From: Plotosus lineatus
Taxonomy: Eukaryota; Chordata; Actinopteri; Siluriformes; Plotosidae
Assembly (NCBI GenBank): GCA_024760905.1
Contig: CM045733.1
Location: 21,700,501-21,764,500, forward strand
Direction of reading: 5' to 3'
Length of the DNA stretch: 64,000 nucleotides
Below, one piece after another: positions 21,741-31,981 of this stretch (positions within the stretch are counted from its first letter, which is position 1; every line of letters begins with the position of its first letter). Position numbers and translations under genes: made by a program. The notes below the pieces were generated by a model, which saw only the letters and a program-made list of their open reading frames with translations, did no database searches and had not been told where the DNA came from.

Positions 21741-22124
21741 TTGCAGATTCTCATCACTTTCTTTGGGAATTTCTGAAAGGTATTTGAAGAGGAAAAACTC
21801 TTTAATGCTGTACTCAGTTAGGAGACCACCGAGGATTCTCTGAAAGGGGCATTTTCCAAATATGACACTTTTGCAAAAGATCTGAGACCAACTCCGAGAA
21901 CTGCAATTTAACTGCATATCTCAAAGAAAAATCAGTGGAACTGTTCACAGATTATAACTGATAAAGGACTCTTCATGACAGTTACGGTATCCAGGAATCA
22001 GGTCAGATTATATTTAGGGGTATCTTTGGAATGTTGTGTAATTGTGTTGATTTAGTCACATGTGTTTGTTAACAAAAAAATAATAAGAATAATAAATAAC
22101 ACTGATTTCTTTACTTCCTTAAAC
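21741..22124. other. Unassigned region
   Basis: No gene or named repeat recognised. It becomes AT-rich after 22060. Confidence 0.3.
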
Positions 22125-22333
22125 CTTTCAGTCAGTGTTGCGAAATTGAATATTTTATATCTGTAACGTAGAGTGGATGCTGGTTACAATTGTGTGACTT
22201 AGTAGTATTATTATTAGGTATCGTAACACCGTGCAGTACATTGATAATTGAGGGAGCATGCACTCTTCATATTTATAATGACCACGATAGATTATCATAA
22301 GGTTCTGTGACCATGCCCTGGATTGACCAAAAT
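22125..22333. repeat. Dispersed segment paralogous to 50545-50720
   Basis: Shared text includes CACCGTGCAGTACATT, GACCACRATAGATTATCATAAGG and GACCATGC. Its nature is unknown; no reading frame. Confidence 0.6.
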
Positions 22334-22486
22334 GAGCTTCCTTTGCAGGCTGGTCTGGGAACACCTCGGTGTCCTCCTGGAAGAGCTGAAGAATGTGGCT
22401 GGGGAGAGGGACGTCTGGACCTCATTGCTTCGGCTGCTGCCCCTGCGACCTGACTCCAAATTAAGCAGAGGAATATAATAATGATA
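22334..22486 (+). mobile_element. Rex3-like LINE 3' end
   Basis: The last codons of the LINE ORF (EELKNVAGERDVWTSLLRLLPL, about 22375-22444) and a degraded GATAA tail. It joins the composite repeat at the same point as the copies ending at 5662 and 40592. Confidence 0.8.
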
Positions 22487-22636
22487 ACACGAGGTTTAAT
22501 TTGCATTCTCTCAACATGGCAAACCCGTCTACTTAAAAAATTATTTGAAATCTAAAAGAAGAGGATAAGTCTGGGACTAATTATGACTCCATCACTCTTC
22601 TTCATCCAAGTGATATTTTAAAATTACAGACTACAA

Positions 22637-22708
22637 TGGAGATGCCAGGAATTGAACCCAGGGCCTCATACACACAAAGCTTGCGCTCTACCATTGAGCT
22701 ATATCCCC
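22637..22708 (-). pseudogene. tRNA-Ala-like unit, anticodon TGT
   Basis: 72 nt. The acceptor GGGGATA/CATCTCC is partly paired, the D arm is kept, and the anticodon loop TTTGTGT gives TGT. The T stem CTGGG/CCTGG has one mismatch. Confidence 0.6.
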
Positions 22709-23099
22709 ATCCACAACAAATTAAGTGACATATTGATTAAAGCATAGCATTAATTTAAATATTTCAATTAAAATTTAAACTTTGTTTAATTTAAATTCTA
22801 TTAACATGACATATTTCCTTTGGAAATCTGAAAGATGGGTTAAAAGTTTTTCTTCATAATCACTTCGAAAGTATTTTTTGATGGTGCAGTTTTTTACATT
22901 TAATTGGCATAGCGGAGACTGTGGAGATTGAACCTCAGGCCTTTTCCGTGCAGTGAGTCCTGTAGACAGTGTAACAGATTTATACAAGTGTTGTTTCTAT
23001 GTAGTAAATGAATAGAAAAAAAGAAATTTACATTGAGAGTGTGATGTTAATATGTGTCATTCTCTGAAATAAAATTGAATTGGAGTCACAATGGTCTGA

Positions 23100-23171
23100 G
23101 AGGATGTAACTCAGTGGTAGCGTTTATGCTTTGCATGTATGAGCTCCTGGGTCCAAGTCCTAGCATCTCAA
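23100..23171 (+). pseudogene. tRNA-Ala-like pseudogene
   Basis: A degenerate unit with anticodon TGC. The D arm is damaged (GTAGCG in place of GTAGAGCG) and the T loop is changed to GGTCCAAGTCC. Confidence 0.6.
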
Positions 23172-23293
23172 TAATGGCATATTGTCAAATATGCTAAGAT
23201 CTGTATTACATATTAAAAATATATAATTATATTGATTTTAGTTATATTTTATTTTATCGTTATAAATAATATAAAATATGATAAACAGAAAAT

Positions 23294-23428
23294 GGTTTAA
23301 TAATATAATAAAAGGGTTGTGTCAGGAAGGGCATCCGACGTAAAAACCTTTGCAAAATCAAGCATGCTATGATTCTCTGTGGCGACCCCTGAGAAAAAAG
23401 GAACAGCTGAAAGAAAAGGAAGAAGATA
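23294..23428 (+). mobile_element. SINE 3' fragment with 13-bp target duplication
   Basis: Contains the GGGTTGTGTCAGG block, GTAAAAACC, and GTGGCGACCCCTGAG with the A-rich tail. A perfect 13-bp duplication ATAAACAGAAAAT lies at 23281-23293 and 23429-23441. Confidence 0.9.
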
Positions 23429-23497
23429 ATAAACAGAAAATAAAATTCTGAAATAGAAAAGAATGAAATCACACTGTTTTTTTAATTAATTTCTAAG

Positions 23498-23823
23498 CAG
23501 TGGTAGTCTAGTGTTATAGTCAGTGGATCATAGATCCAGAGCTTGGGGGTTCAGGTCTCACTCTCCAGAAAGTTGTGACTATCACACCCACTGCATTAAC
23601 TGGGTCATCAAAGGCTGGGCATGTCTCTCACTGTCTCTGGTGTGAGGTTAATGTAAAAGAACCATTGCTGACTTTCAACAAGAGTTGGCGACAAAGCTAT
23701 CAGTGTGTTTGCACCCTGTAATGGCCTGGCAAGCTGTACAGGGTGTATTCTGGAGTTAGCTGGAATGGGTCCAGCCTCCCTGTGACCCTAATTAGGATTA
23801 AGTGGTTACAGAAAATGAACAGA
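23498..23823 (+). mobile_element. tRNA-headed SINE with a non-RTE tail
   Basis: The head (GCAGTGGTAGTCTAG.., GGTTCAGGTCTC) and body are those of the RTE-tailed SINE, up to CAGTGTGTTTGCA at about 23712. From there it switches to CCCTGTAATGGCCTGGC..GGAATGGGTCCAGC..GTGGTTACAGAAAATGAA, a tail common in fish dispersed repeats. It is a chimera, either a tail-swapped SINE or two insertions fused. Confidence 0.65.
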
Positions 23824-24416
23824 ACTAATTGCAAAAGTAAATACCTTGAGTTCCATTTTGTTGCTATGAAATTATTTTGATAATTCATAAGAAATTACTT
23901 CATAAATGTGGAAAGCTTCTTCCCTAATTTGTATAGTATACATGGAGCAACTCTTGAAACTTATTTTGGTAACATAGCCATCGTTGATATTTCGTATTTC
24001 GAAGTCGTCTTTAAACAAATATTTTCTCAATATTTTGGCGTGGACCCATGCCGTTTTGGGCGTATAGACTACATTGCCATGTGGTGAAGACGATGAGGTA
24101 AGCACTGTGCAGTTGTGATGGCTTACTGATGCCACCTTATTCATGAGCCTACTGGCCCTTCAAGTCTGTTTGTAGGTGGCATGCCAGCACAGCTTCGGAA
24201 CTGGCTTAAGGCTCCAGGTTTTTTGTCTGGCTGAGTTTAAATTCTACCCCTGCCAGTGGCTCAGTTTCTCATTTTCATGGGTCTTGCAAAACCTCCACCC
24301 TTCACTTGAATGGGCACTCACTGATATCCATCCAATGCATGAGAGAAATACTTTCTTGTCTCTAACAAAACCAACCCATGCTTATCATATTCTCTGCAAG
24401 TATGACAAGGCAAGAT

Positions 24417-24498
24417 AAGATGGCCTAGAGGATAAGGAGATGACTTGCTAAACTGTTGTGCTCTGCACGTTTGGATTAGAATCCCACCCTTATTGCCT
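24417..24498 (+). pseudogene. tRNA-Ser-like pseudogene
   Basis: Equivalent to the intact tRNA-Ser at 63425. It keeps the GATGACTTGCTAA anticodon arm (GCT) and the CTCTGCACG variable arm. Acceptor and T-arm pairing are lost. Confidence 0.55.
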
Positions 24499-25520
24499 GT
24501 GCATGTTTCCTTGATTACTGGCAGACTAGTTCTCATGAAATGTTGCCTTTGAAGAAACTTGAGAGACTTCAGGTAAAGTAACAGGCAGTCCAGATGACAC
24601 AGCCTCGGAAACTCTGTTTTGTCCTTTGTCACAGATTGATTTGCAAAGAAGTAGAACGAACTGCTTCACTATGAAGTTAAGTTGATTGATAGCCAGGCTA
24701 TTGGGTACAGAGTTGAAGCTGAGGGTTCTTGTCAAGAGTTGAAAGATGTGTCTGCTTATGAAAAGCTCAAGCATCACGCAGATATTCTAGTGGACAGATC
24801 ACATCTCTTCGAGGACAGAAATTATACTTAATCACTGAAATTTGTTTGTACATTCGGCCATGGTTGCTTCCATGTGAGTTTTGCTTTAAGCGTGGGGTGC
24901 ATTCACTGCTACCATTTTTGAACACTCTGATATGTTTGGGTTTTTTTTTTGTTTTGTTTTGTTTTGTTTTTTGAACAGTGGTTGTGAGCAGTATGAGCAC
25001 ATCATCACCACCCGTTGGGTCTGGGGTTCTCTGCTTTGGCTTAAAAAGTAATTCAGATTTACAGTAAACATTCTGTGATGCTAAACTAGATTCTATGAGA
25101 TGCTAAACAGACTTTGATGTTGTGATGAATACTCTGAGAGGCAAAACACTATTATGCAAAATATTCTGAGAGGATAAATCAAGACAAAGAACTTCAAACA
25201 AAAGACAGACAAAACGTGCACTAGCACAGTCCTCAATTATTGTTGGTTTAAACATGTCGTAAAGATAAACTTTCTGTGATGTTAAGACAGATTCTCAGAT
25301 TGAACCCACGACCTCATGCATGCAACACACACAGTCTACCACAAAGCTTTATCCCCACCTTCCAGATTGACTGGAACAATATTGATTGTCACTGTTAATA
25401 AAACATGGCATTGATTGAACTATTTCCATTGAATTAAAAACGTGGTTTGATTTAATTTTTATCAACAAAACACAGTATGTTTCATTGAGAAATCCAAAGC
25501 AAGGATTGCTGTGGAGGTAA

Positions 25521-25592
25521 TGGAGATGCCAGGGATTGAACCCGGGACCTCATGCATGCAAAGTACACACTCTACCACTGAGCTACATCCCA
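25521..25592 (-). pseudogene. tRNA-Ala-like unit (TGC)
   Basis: 72 nt with intact D arm, T arm (CCGGG/CCTGG, one mismatch) and TGC anticodon. The anticodon stem TGTAC/GCATG is disrupted, so folding is doubtful. Confidence 0.6.
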
Positions 25593-25830
25593 TGCCACCA
25601 GGTGCAGTAACTGGAACATGCCAATGTTGCTAAAAACATGATATTAACGTAAAGCATGAATTCAAATTTCAACTCCAAAATCTGAAGCTGGTGGCAATTC
25701 CTTCTCTGAGCTCATTGGAAAGTATTTTGTAAAGAACGGATCTGAAGTATGAAGGAAAGGTGATTTCCTAAGAAGAAATTTCTCACTATTATTTAATGAT
25801 ATAATCTTTTAGAATTGAATTCCTTAATGG

Positions 25831-25902
25831 GGATGCTGGGGCTTGAACTAAGGAAATGTATACATGCAAAGTATGCACTCTACCACTTAGCTACAGCCCC
25901 TC
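25831..25902 (-). pseudogene. tRNA-Ala-like pseudogene
   Basis: The acceptor GGGGCTG and anticodon TGC are kept. The T arm is degraded by changes around 25840-25860. Confidence 0.6.
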
Positions 25903-26167
25903 CTGCTTTAATCAAGGAAGCATTTGGATGTTGATTAATATATGTCATGAATTTAAACATTGCAATTAATATTTAAACTTGGCCTAATTTAAGTTGACCT
26001 GACATGACCTGAAATCTTCTTGAAGGGTTAAAAGTATTTACTAATAATGACTTTGACAGTGTTAAGCAATGATCTTCTCATCCAGGGATGTCGTTGAGGC
26101 ACCTTCATAGTAATACTTAGGCTAATTTGGCCTGACAGCATCCATCCCTCTCCAGGTCATAGAAACA

Positions 26168-26392
26168 TACCGACAGCTTTGCAGCCGACTCTTTAGTAAA
26201 GTCAGCAATAGTTCTTTTACATGCCTCTCACCATAGAGGGTGAGAGACATGACCTGCCTTTGATAACACAGTTAGCTGCACTGGGGGCTTGACAACCCTG
26301 GGGGGGAAGGGGTGACAACCCTGAGGGGACTTGAACCCCCAACCTTAGGATCAGCAATCCTGTGCCTTAACCACTAGACCACCACTGCCCTT
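26168..26392 (-). mobile_element. tRNA-headed SINE, 3' part diverged
   Basis: The minus-strand head (GGGCAGTGGTGGTCTAGTGG) and body, including TTATCAAAGGC and ATGTAAAAGAAC, run down to GTATGTTTCTATG. The sequence below 26168 does not match the RTE tail. A short insertion with GGGGGG lies near 26300. Confidence 0.75.
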
Positions 26393-26528
26393 CGTGCAAC
26401 AATACAATCTTTAAAAGTTAAATGCCAGAACAGAGATGGTGTGGTCTGAACCTGGGGCCTCATGCATGCAGTGAGTCCTGTCATGAGTGTAACAGATTTC
26501 TAAAAGAATTGTACAGATATATTATCTG

Positions 26529-27150
26529 AATATTCATTCATTCCCGAAACCTGTTGATCCCAATTGGGGTCGCAGAGGAGTCTCACACCTGGATAGAGAA
26601 TTGGAACAGCCTCTGAACTTAATGTGCATGTTTTGGGTGGAAGTACACAGAGAAAACCCACACAAACATGTGCAAAACATGCAAACTCCACACTGAAATG
26701 CCCAAACCGGGAATTGAATCCAGGACCGTTCTTGCTGACAGTCACATAGTCTATATGTATATATATGCTTATTGGCTCCTGGATGGTACTTTTTTATTAT
26801 TAGTATTTATTTATTTGGAGTTTGCATGTTCTCCCCGTGCTTGTGCGGGTTTCCTCCGGGTGCTCCGGTTTCCTCCCGCAATCCAAAGACGAGCACTGTA
26901 GGTTAATTGGCCGTTCTAAATTGAACGTAGATTCTCTCCTGCAGCGGCACTGGAACCCAGTCGTATCGGCACTTGCCTTTCCATTGGATCCTTCCGGTGG
27001 CGCCGAGACGGGGGACTTGCTGCTTGGGTAACAGCCTGTCCCTCATTACTCCCGACCCGGGCTCTGCGCACTGGGAAGTATCACCAGCCGGGATACCAGC
27101 CAGAGCGCAGCCATAGTCCTTCGGGACTGACGGAGGCCTACCATTTATTT
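26529..27150. repeat. Common fish dispersed repeat, two pieces
   Basis: 26529-26750 is a minus-oriented copy (AACATGCAAACTCCACACTG, GGAATTGAATCCAGGACC). 26816-27150 is a plus copy (GTTTGCATGTTCTCCC, GGTGCTCCGGTTTCCTCC, GGTTAATTGG) followed by a GC-richer stretch. This text is very widespread in fish genomes. I do not assign it to a named family. Confidence 0.65.
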
Positions 27151-27242
27151 ATTTTATAATTCTCTTTTTATTTCCAGAAACCACATTCATATTTTACAAA
27201 CACAATATCTTTAAAAATAAATAAATAAATGAATACTACTAC

Positions 27243-27274
<32 letters not shown>

Positions 27275-27277
27275 GTC

Positions 27278-27327
<50 letters not shown>

Positions 27328-28375
27328 GTAGATTCAGTTTGCAGGTGTTACTAAAATATCAGAGGTGAATATTCCTTCAAATCATGTTACAACACACATT
27401 ATAATTTATTCAATAAACTTGCTCATTTACCATAGAACTTATCAGCTTTGTTGTTTTTTTATTGCAATGGGTTTTTTGGGGGGTTTTGTTCGATTTCCAT
27501 AACATATGTGAAATACACTTTGACTGCAGCAGCACTTGTTACTAAGTTTGCAGCTGTATATTACAAATTTAGAGATTAATATAGTATAGTTAAAAGAGAC
27601 ATCTTTATTATCAAGCTTACAAAATATCATGTCGGAAGGTTGACGATCAATATTCATATAGCCACACGAGATCAACCACTATTGCAATGTGAATTTGATA
27701 TAGTGAGATCTAAAATGATATAATTTCCATTTGGGTTTATTCTACTTTTTATGTAATTCATATTTAAAACCTCTATCAAATAAAATAGCCACACCCCTTG
27801 CATGTAATGGGAAAATAAAAAAAAAAAGGTAGAACTGCATTTAAACCCCATTCTGCCTTGACTCTTTTAACAGATTTCAGATCAACTTGTGTTCGAAATG
27901 TATATTTTGCTCCCTGACTCGCTTAAAGATGTCCTTATGTTTAATGGATCAGCCAGGCCTCTAGTATTTAGGGATTGTATATTTGTCTGTGCCATTCAAA
28001 AATTGTTGTACTATTTGGTATAAAGTTCCTCATAATAAATTGTATTGATATATCAAAGATTGGGACAGCGATACAGACATAAAAATGGTGTGTGGGATGC
28101 ATATCTGAATTTACAGGCAATACATAATATATATGGTTCTGGAAAACAGGTTGAACACAAACAAGAACAGAACACCAAAGACAAACAAACACAAAGTACA
28201 AACATAACATACACACATAGAAGCACAAGACTCCACCTCTACCAACAAGAGTTCCACCAGAGGCGGAGTCCTGTGGAAAAGCAGAGCACATGTGCAGTGC
28301 ATCACAAACATATACAAACGTCCTGGTCTAACAGCCATCATAGCAGTTACTAAGGGCCTACCTTGCTTTGATGTG
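27151..28375. other. AT-rich region without a gene
   Basis: It holds an interrupted (AAT)n microsatellite at about 27236-27326. No element or coding region is recognised. Short frames are in low-complexity DNA. Confidence 0.5.
27236..27326. repeat. (AAT)n microsatellite
   Basis: About 30 AAT units interrupted once by GTCG. Confidence 0.95.
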
Positions 28376-28640
28376 GGGCCGGTGGTGTAGTGGTTAGTGT
28401 GCTGGGCTCATGATCAGGTGATTGTGAGTTCAAACCCCACTGTGCTAGGACCCTTGGGCAAGGTCTCAACCACAAGTGTGCCTCTGTTCACCCAGCAGTA
28501 TAAATGGGTACCAGTAAAAAAATATACTGGGAAGGTAACCTGTGATGGACTAGCATCCCATCCAGGAGGAGTCCTGGTTGCTTCATGCTATGGAAACCAG
28601 AGATAAGCACTTGCCTGATGAGCCACTAGGCTCAGGTGTA
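28376..28640 (+). mobile_element. Second tRNA-derived SINE family
   Basis: The head GGGCCGGTGGTGTAGTGGTTAG is an A-box arm, and GTGAGTTCAAACCCC is a B-box arm. The body has CCCTTGGGCAAGG, CAGTATAAATGGGTACC and GTGATGGACTAGCATCCC, typical of SINEs in many aquatic animals. It is distinct from the RTE-tailed SINE. Confidence 0.75.
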
Positions 28641-28724
28641 AAAACCCAACAGACTTACCTACCTTGAGTTGGTGTGTTTGGGCAGAAACTGCCTTTTTTA
28701 AATTTTATTTTACACACAAAAGCA

Positions 28725-28727
<3 letters not shown>

Positions 28728-28768
<41 letters not shown>
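28728..28768. repeat. (CT)n(CA)n microsatellite
   Basis: Compound dinucleotide repeat. Confidence 0.95.
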
Positions 28769-28773
<5 letters not shown>

Positions 28774-28969
28774 ACTCTCCCCCTCTCACATGCTTTCCAT
28801 AAATTGCTGACACACCAAGAATTCTGTATCAAAAACAGATGTCAATTAAAATCTCATTACCTCTGTTTTGCAGTGTCCACCTAAGCAACATACCACATAA
28901 CAAACATTATAACCTAATAGTATATTCGCCAGTCAATCAAACTTAGACAGCACGTTTTTTTTTTTTTTC

Positions 28970-29640
28970 CCACGGCGTGGACATGTTGCTTCAGACTTCT
29001 AGCCACACATCTGGACCCTTCTCTTGGATTCATGTTTGTAACTGTTCTTCTTGCCGAATTCTGTATGCTTCCTTTGCATGCCTCTCACGGTACTGTTTAA
29101 GCTCTGATTGTAAGTTTGTGTAAACACTCATGTGAGTAGATTTCAAATGTTTGGCTGCCTAGAGAAAAACTTTTCTTTCACTACAAAAAACAAGAACTAT
29201 AATAATCAGCATTGGGCCATCTGCCTGTTGTTTCAGTCTGTGCGCGTTTCGTATCATCATCTGCTTTGCGAATTGTTCACCCAGCAAGAGTTTGGTCTCT
29301 GCAAAGTCCCACGCGACTTTAATAGTGTCCTCGGGATTTCTTTCATAGCCTTCCATGCCGTACAATAGTAGGTTAATCTTTTGGTCGTGAACTTGACTTG
29401 AGACAAGTGTACGCGTCAGGTCTGCCATGTTGCTTTTCAGCTGTTTGATGTACTCAAGGTCCTTTCTTTGATCTTCTTTTATTTCGGAAACATCAACTTT
29501 AAGACCGCCTAATCTTTCAGTCAATTTCTGAATCGAGTGTTTAATATCCGCAAAACCGCTCATCATGGTGACGTTCATGGTGGTGAGCATTTTAAACAGG
29601 TCATCATTTGATTTTGGTGCCATCTTGTCTGGAGGTTTTT
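28970..29640 (-). pseudogene. L1/Tx1-like LINE ORF1 remnant
   Basis: The minus strand is open for 154 residues from 29623. An N-terminal part with MLTTMNVTMM is followed by a coiled coil rich in heptad Leu/Ile (LTERLGGLKVDVSEIKEDQ, about 29530-29470) and an RNA-binding domain starting at KINLLLYGMEG (about 29377-29345), with IRNAHRLK near 29245. The last part, to about 28975, continues in another frame after an internal gap. ORF1 proteins bind LINE RNA. No ORF2 is nearby, so this is an orphan 5' segment or a rearranged piece. Confidence 0.7.
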
Positions 29641-29869
29641 CTCTTGCTGTACTGCAGAGTCTGAAAAACTTTCAAACCCAGCTCTTGCAGCTGAACGTCT
29701 CAAACATTGTTGAAGAGATTCTCATTCTATCCCTACAGACGGACGTGTATGTCATAGTATGACTCAAAAATTCAAGTCTTCATTCAGGAAAAAAAAAAAA
29801 AAAACATATAACCGGGAGCCCACCCCACCCATGTCCAACTACTACGCGGCCATTACCAGAAGTCCTCCT
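29641..29869. other. Unassigned spacer with poly-A
   Basis: It contains an A16 run near 29788-29803. No gene. Confidence 0.3.
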
Positions 29870-30222
29870 GGACGGTACTTGTCGGTATAAAAATAAATTA
29901 AAATAAATGAAATAATTTCTACACACATGTTCAATTTATTTATCTCATTTCTTCTCTCAAACCCTGAGTTTCAACAGATAAAATGAATGTTGTTAATGGC
30001 AGTGGGCAGGTCTTTTGGACCTAGTCCTTTGAAACTGTTGTGTGGGTAGTGTGGGCAGCAGTGTCAGGAACTGATTTAAGGCTCCAGTTTTTATGGGGGG
30101 TTGGGTTCAAATCCCAAAACTGCCAGTGGCTCGGTTTCTCTTCTTCGTGGCTCTTGCAAAACCTCCACTCTTCACTTAAATAAATGGACACTCACTGGCA
30201 TCTGCAGAGTGCTTCAGGGCAT

Positions 30223-30296
30223 GATGAGGTGGCCAAGAGGTTAAAATGATGGACTGCAAATCCATGCATCCATGGGTTCAAATCCCGCACTCATTG
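30223..30296 (+). pseudogene. tRNA-Ser-like unit with GCA anticodon and short variable arm
   Basis: It starts GATGAGGTGGCC like tRNA-Ser, but the anticodon arm is ATGGA-CTGCAAA-TCCAT (GCA, Cys) and the long variable arm is reduced to a few bases. The unit is therefore 74 nt, not 82. The D stem (GCC against AAA) is broken. Confidence 0.6.
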
Positions 30297-30648
30297 ACTA
30301 AGCATTCTTTCCTTCACTTTGAATAGTTTTCATGAAGCAATGTGTTTGAAGAAACCTGGAAAAAAGGTCAACATGAGAAACTTCAGACAAAGTGGCAGGC
30401 AGTCCAATTGACAAAGTGAATTCGTCTCAGTGTTGTGTCTTTCAACACAGATTGATGTTGACGGAAGCACAATGAACGATTTCACCATGAAATGAAGTCA
30501 AATAACAGCCAATCTGTTGGGACAGAGTTGAAGTTGAGATGTTCATGTCAAGAGTTGAATGAGACATGTCGGTCAGTGAAAACAGGTAAGCACCATGCAG
30601 ATGTTCTGGCAGACAGATCACGTCTCTTCTGGGACTGAAGCGTGCCCC

Positions 30649-30731
30649 CTTTGCGGTGGCTGAGTGGTCTGAAGCACTGGATTTAGGTTCCAGGCTTTGT
30701 CGTGGTGTGTGGACAAATCATACTCCTAACC
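30649..30731 (+). pseudogene. tRNA-Leu-like unit (anticodon TAA)
   Basis: GTGGCTGAGTGGTC..GCACTGGATTTAGG resembles tRNA-Leu(TAG). The 3' side of the anticodon stem is TTCCAG. Acceptor and T arm do not pair well. Confidence 0.5.
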
Positions 30732-31389
30732 TCTCCCCTTTACTTGTTTTTGTATTAAAACCTTTGTTGGCCTTTCTCTACATGCATACAATAAATAAGA
30801 AAAGCCTTTCCTTTCCCCAGGCATACCAGTTGCAACAAATGAACCTCGATGTGATCCACTTCTTTCTCTACTGATACTAATGCAACTCACATGTATCAAC
30901 TATATCAACACATAGTGAAGAAGATTTATTGCCAATGAATTGTGTGCTGCCCAAGAAGTTTGATGAAATATGACAGCTGATCAATTACTCCTCTTTCTTG
31001 AGCATACTGGCCATTCACTTCTGTGCACATAGATAGTGTGATGGACAGGCCTACAGTGCTAGACCCCGGCTCCAGTCTTTTCGGTGGCATGGGTTTAAAT
31101 CCTACTGCTGTTCATGGGACTGATTCACCTTTTTGTGGCTCTTGTGAATCCTCCACACTTCACTTGAATGGACATCTGCTGACATACATCCAATTCATGA
31201 GAAAGGACTTTCTTTTTTTGTTGGTCACAATAACAACCCACAATTTTCTATTCTCTGCCGCTCCTCAATGCGCAGAATGAGGCGGCCGAGCGGTTGCGGC
31301 AACGGATGCTTATTCTTTGTACGCTGCGTGTGTGTGTTCAAATTCCACCTTTATTGAATGCATTCTGTTTAGCCTTAACTTGAAACTGA

Positions 31390-31981
31390 ATACAGAACCC
31401 ACCCTAGTTACGAACATTTGTTCTACGAACATATAGACATACGAACAGGGCCGTCCGAGGTCAAAAGTGAAAGTGAAATGAAATTGAGGAACAAGTAGAA
31501 ATAGAAATCGAATAAAATCTGTAGAAAGTTATATCATAAATATAAGAATGAAATATCATGAAGCATTATCCTGAGGAACACTCAATATTCGATTAGGCTC
31601 TGGCAGAGAGGCTTAGCTGACACACAATGGCAGATCGCAATGTGAACACCTGATCCTTTGCACCAATCTACCGTGCTTTACACCATATGGAGGTTGTGGA
31701 AGAGAAGCACAATGATTCATTTCTGAGCTCGTGTCAAAACTTTTAAAGAAACAAACTGACTACAGTATTATAATTAACTGTATAAGAGTGAAATTCTCTG
31801 TAAATCTCATCAGATCAGCTGTGCTGTGCTTGAGAGGAACCAGGAGTTTAAACACGGGACATAATGATATTGATCATGTACAGAGTGTTCATTTTATAAT
31901 TGAATACTTTTATATTTTTAGCATTTTAATGTTTATTATTCCAATTATGTGAGTTTAATTTAATTTGCAAATATTTTATAT
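31390..31981. other. Unassigned, with a Tigger-like end remnant
   Basis: CCCACCCTAGTTACGAACATTTG (about 31397-31419) resembles the terminal repeats of elements X and Y. The rest is AT-rich with no gene. Confidence 0.35.

Larger units (their letters stand above)
22487..26528. repeat. Composite tRNA-array repeat, locus 3, rearranged
   Basis: A long mosaic of array modules. Ala-like units on minus lie at 22637-22708, about 25290-25355, 25521-25592 and 25831-25902, with a half unit near 26440-26490; one on plus is at 23100-23171. Plus-strand Leu-like (about 24170-24235) and Ser-like (about 24417-24498) units lie between. Three SINE insertions occur at 23294-23428, 23498-23823 and 26168-26392. 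The mix of orientations shows at least one inversion. No protein gene. Confidence 0.75.
29870..31389 (+). repeat. Composite tRNA-array repeat, locus 4
   Basis: Order along plus: ACACACATGTTCAATTTATT text, a Leu-like unit (about 30040-30120, GGTTTAAGG-type arm), a Ser-like unit with a shortened variable arm (30223-30296), the long spacer (GTGGCAGGCAGTCC, GTTGGGACAGAGTTGAAG), a Leu(TAG)-like unit (30649-30731), an empty Tc1 target near 30896-30920, another Leu-like unit (about 31035-31115) and a second Ser-like unit (about 31277-31360). Its order matches 48.1-49.1 and 63.3-64.0 kb. Confidence 0.8.

Noticed and set aside
27151..28375. Possible host exons between the microsatellites
   Set aside because: Short frames are low complexity, no splice-site-bounded conserved peptide is visible and no domain is recognisable.
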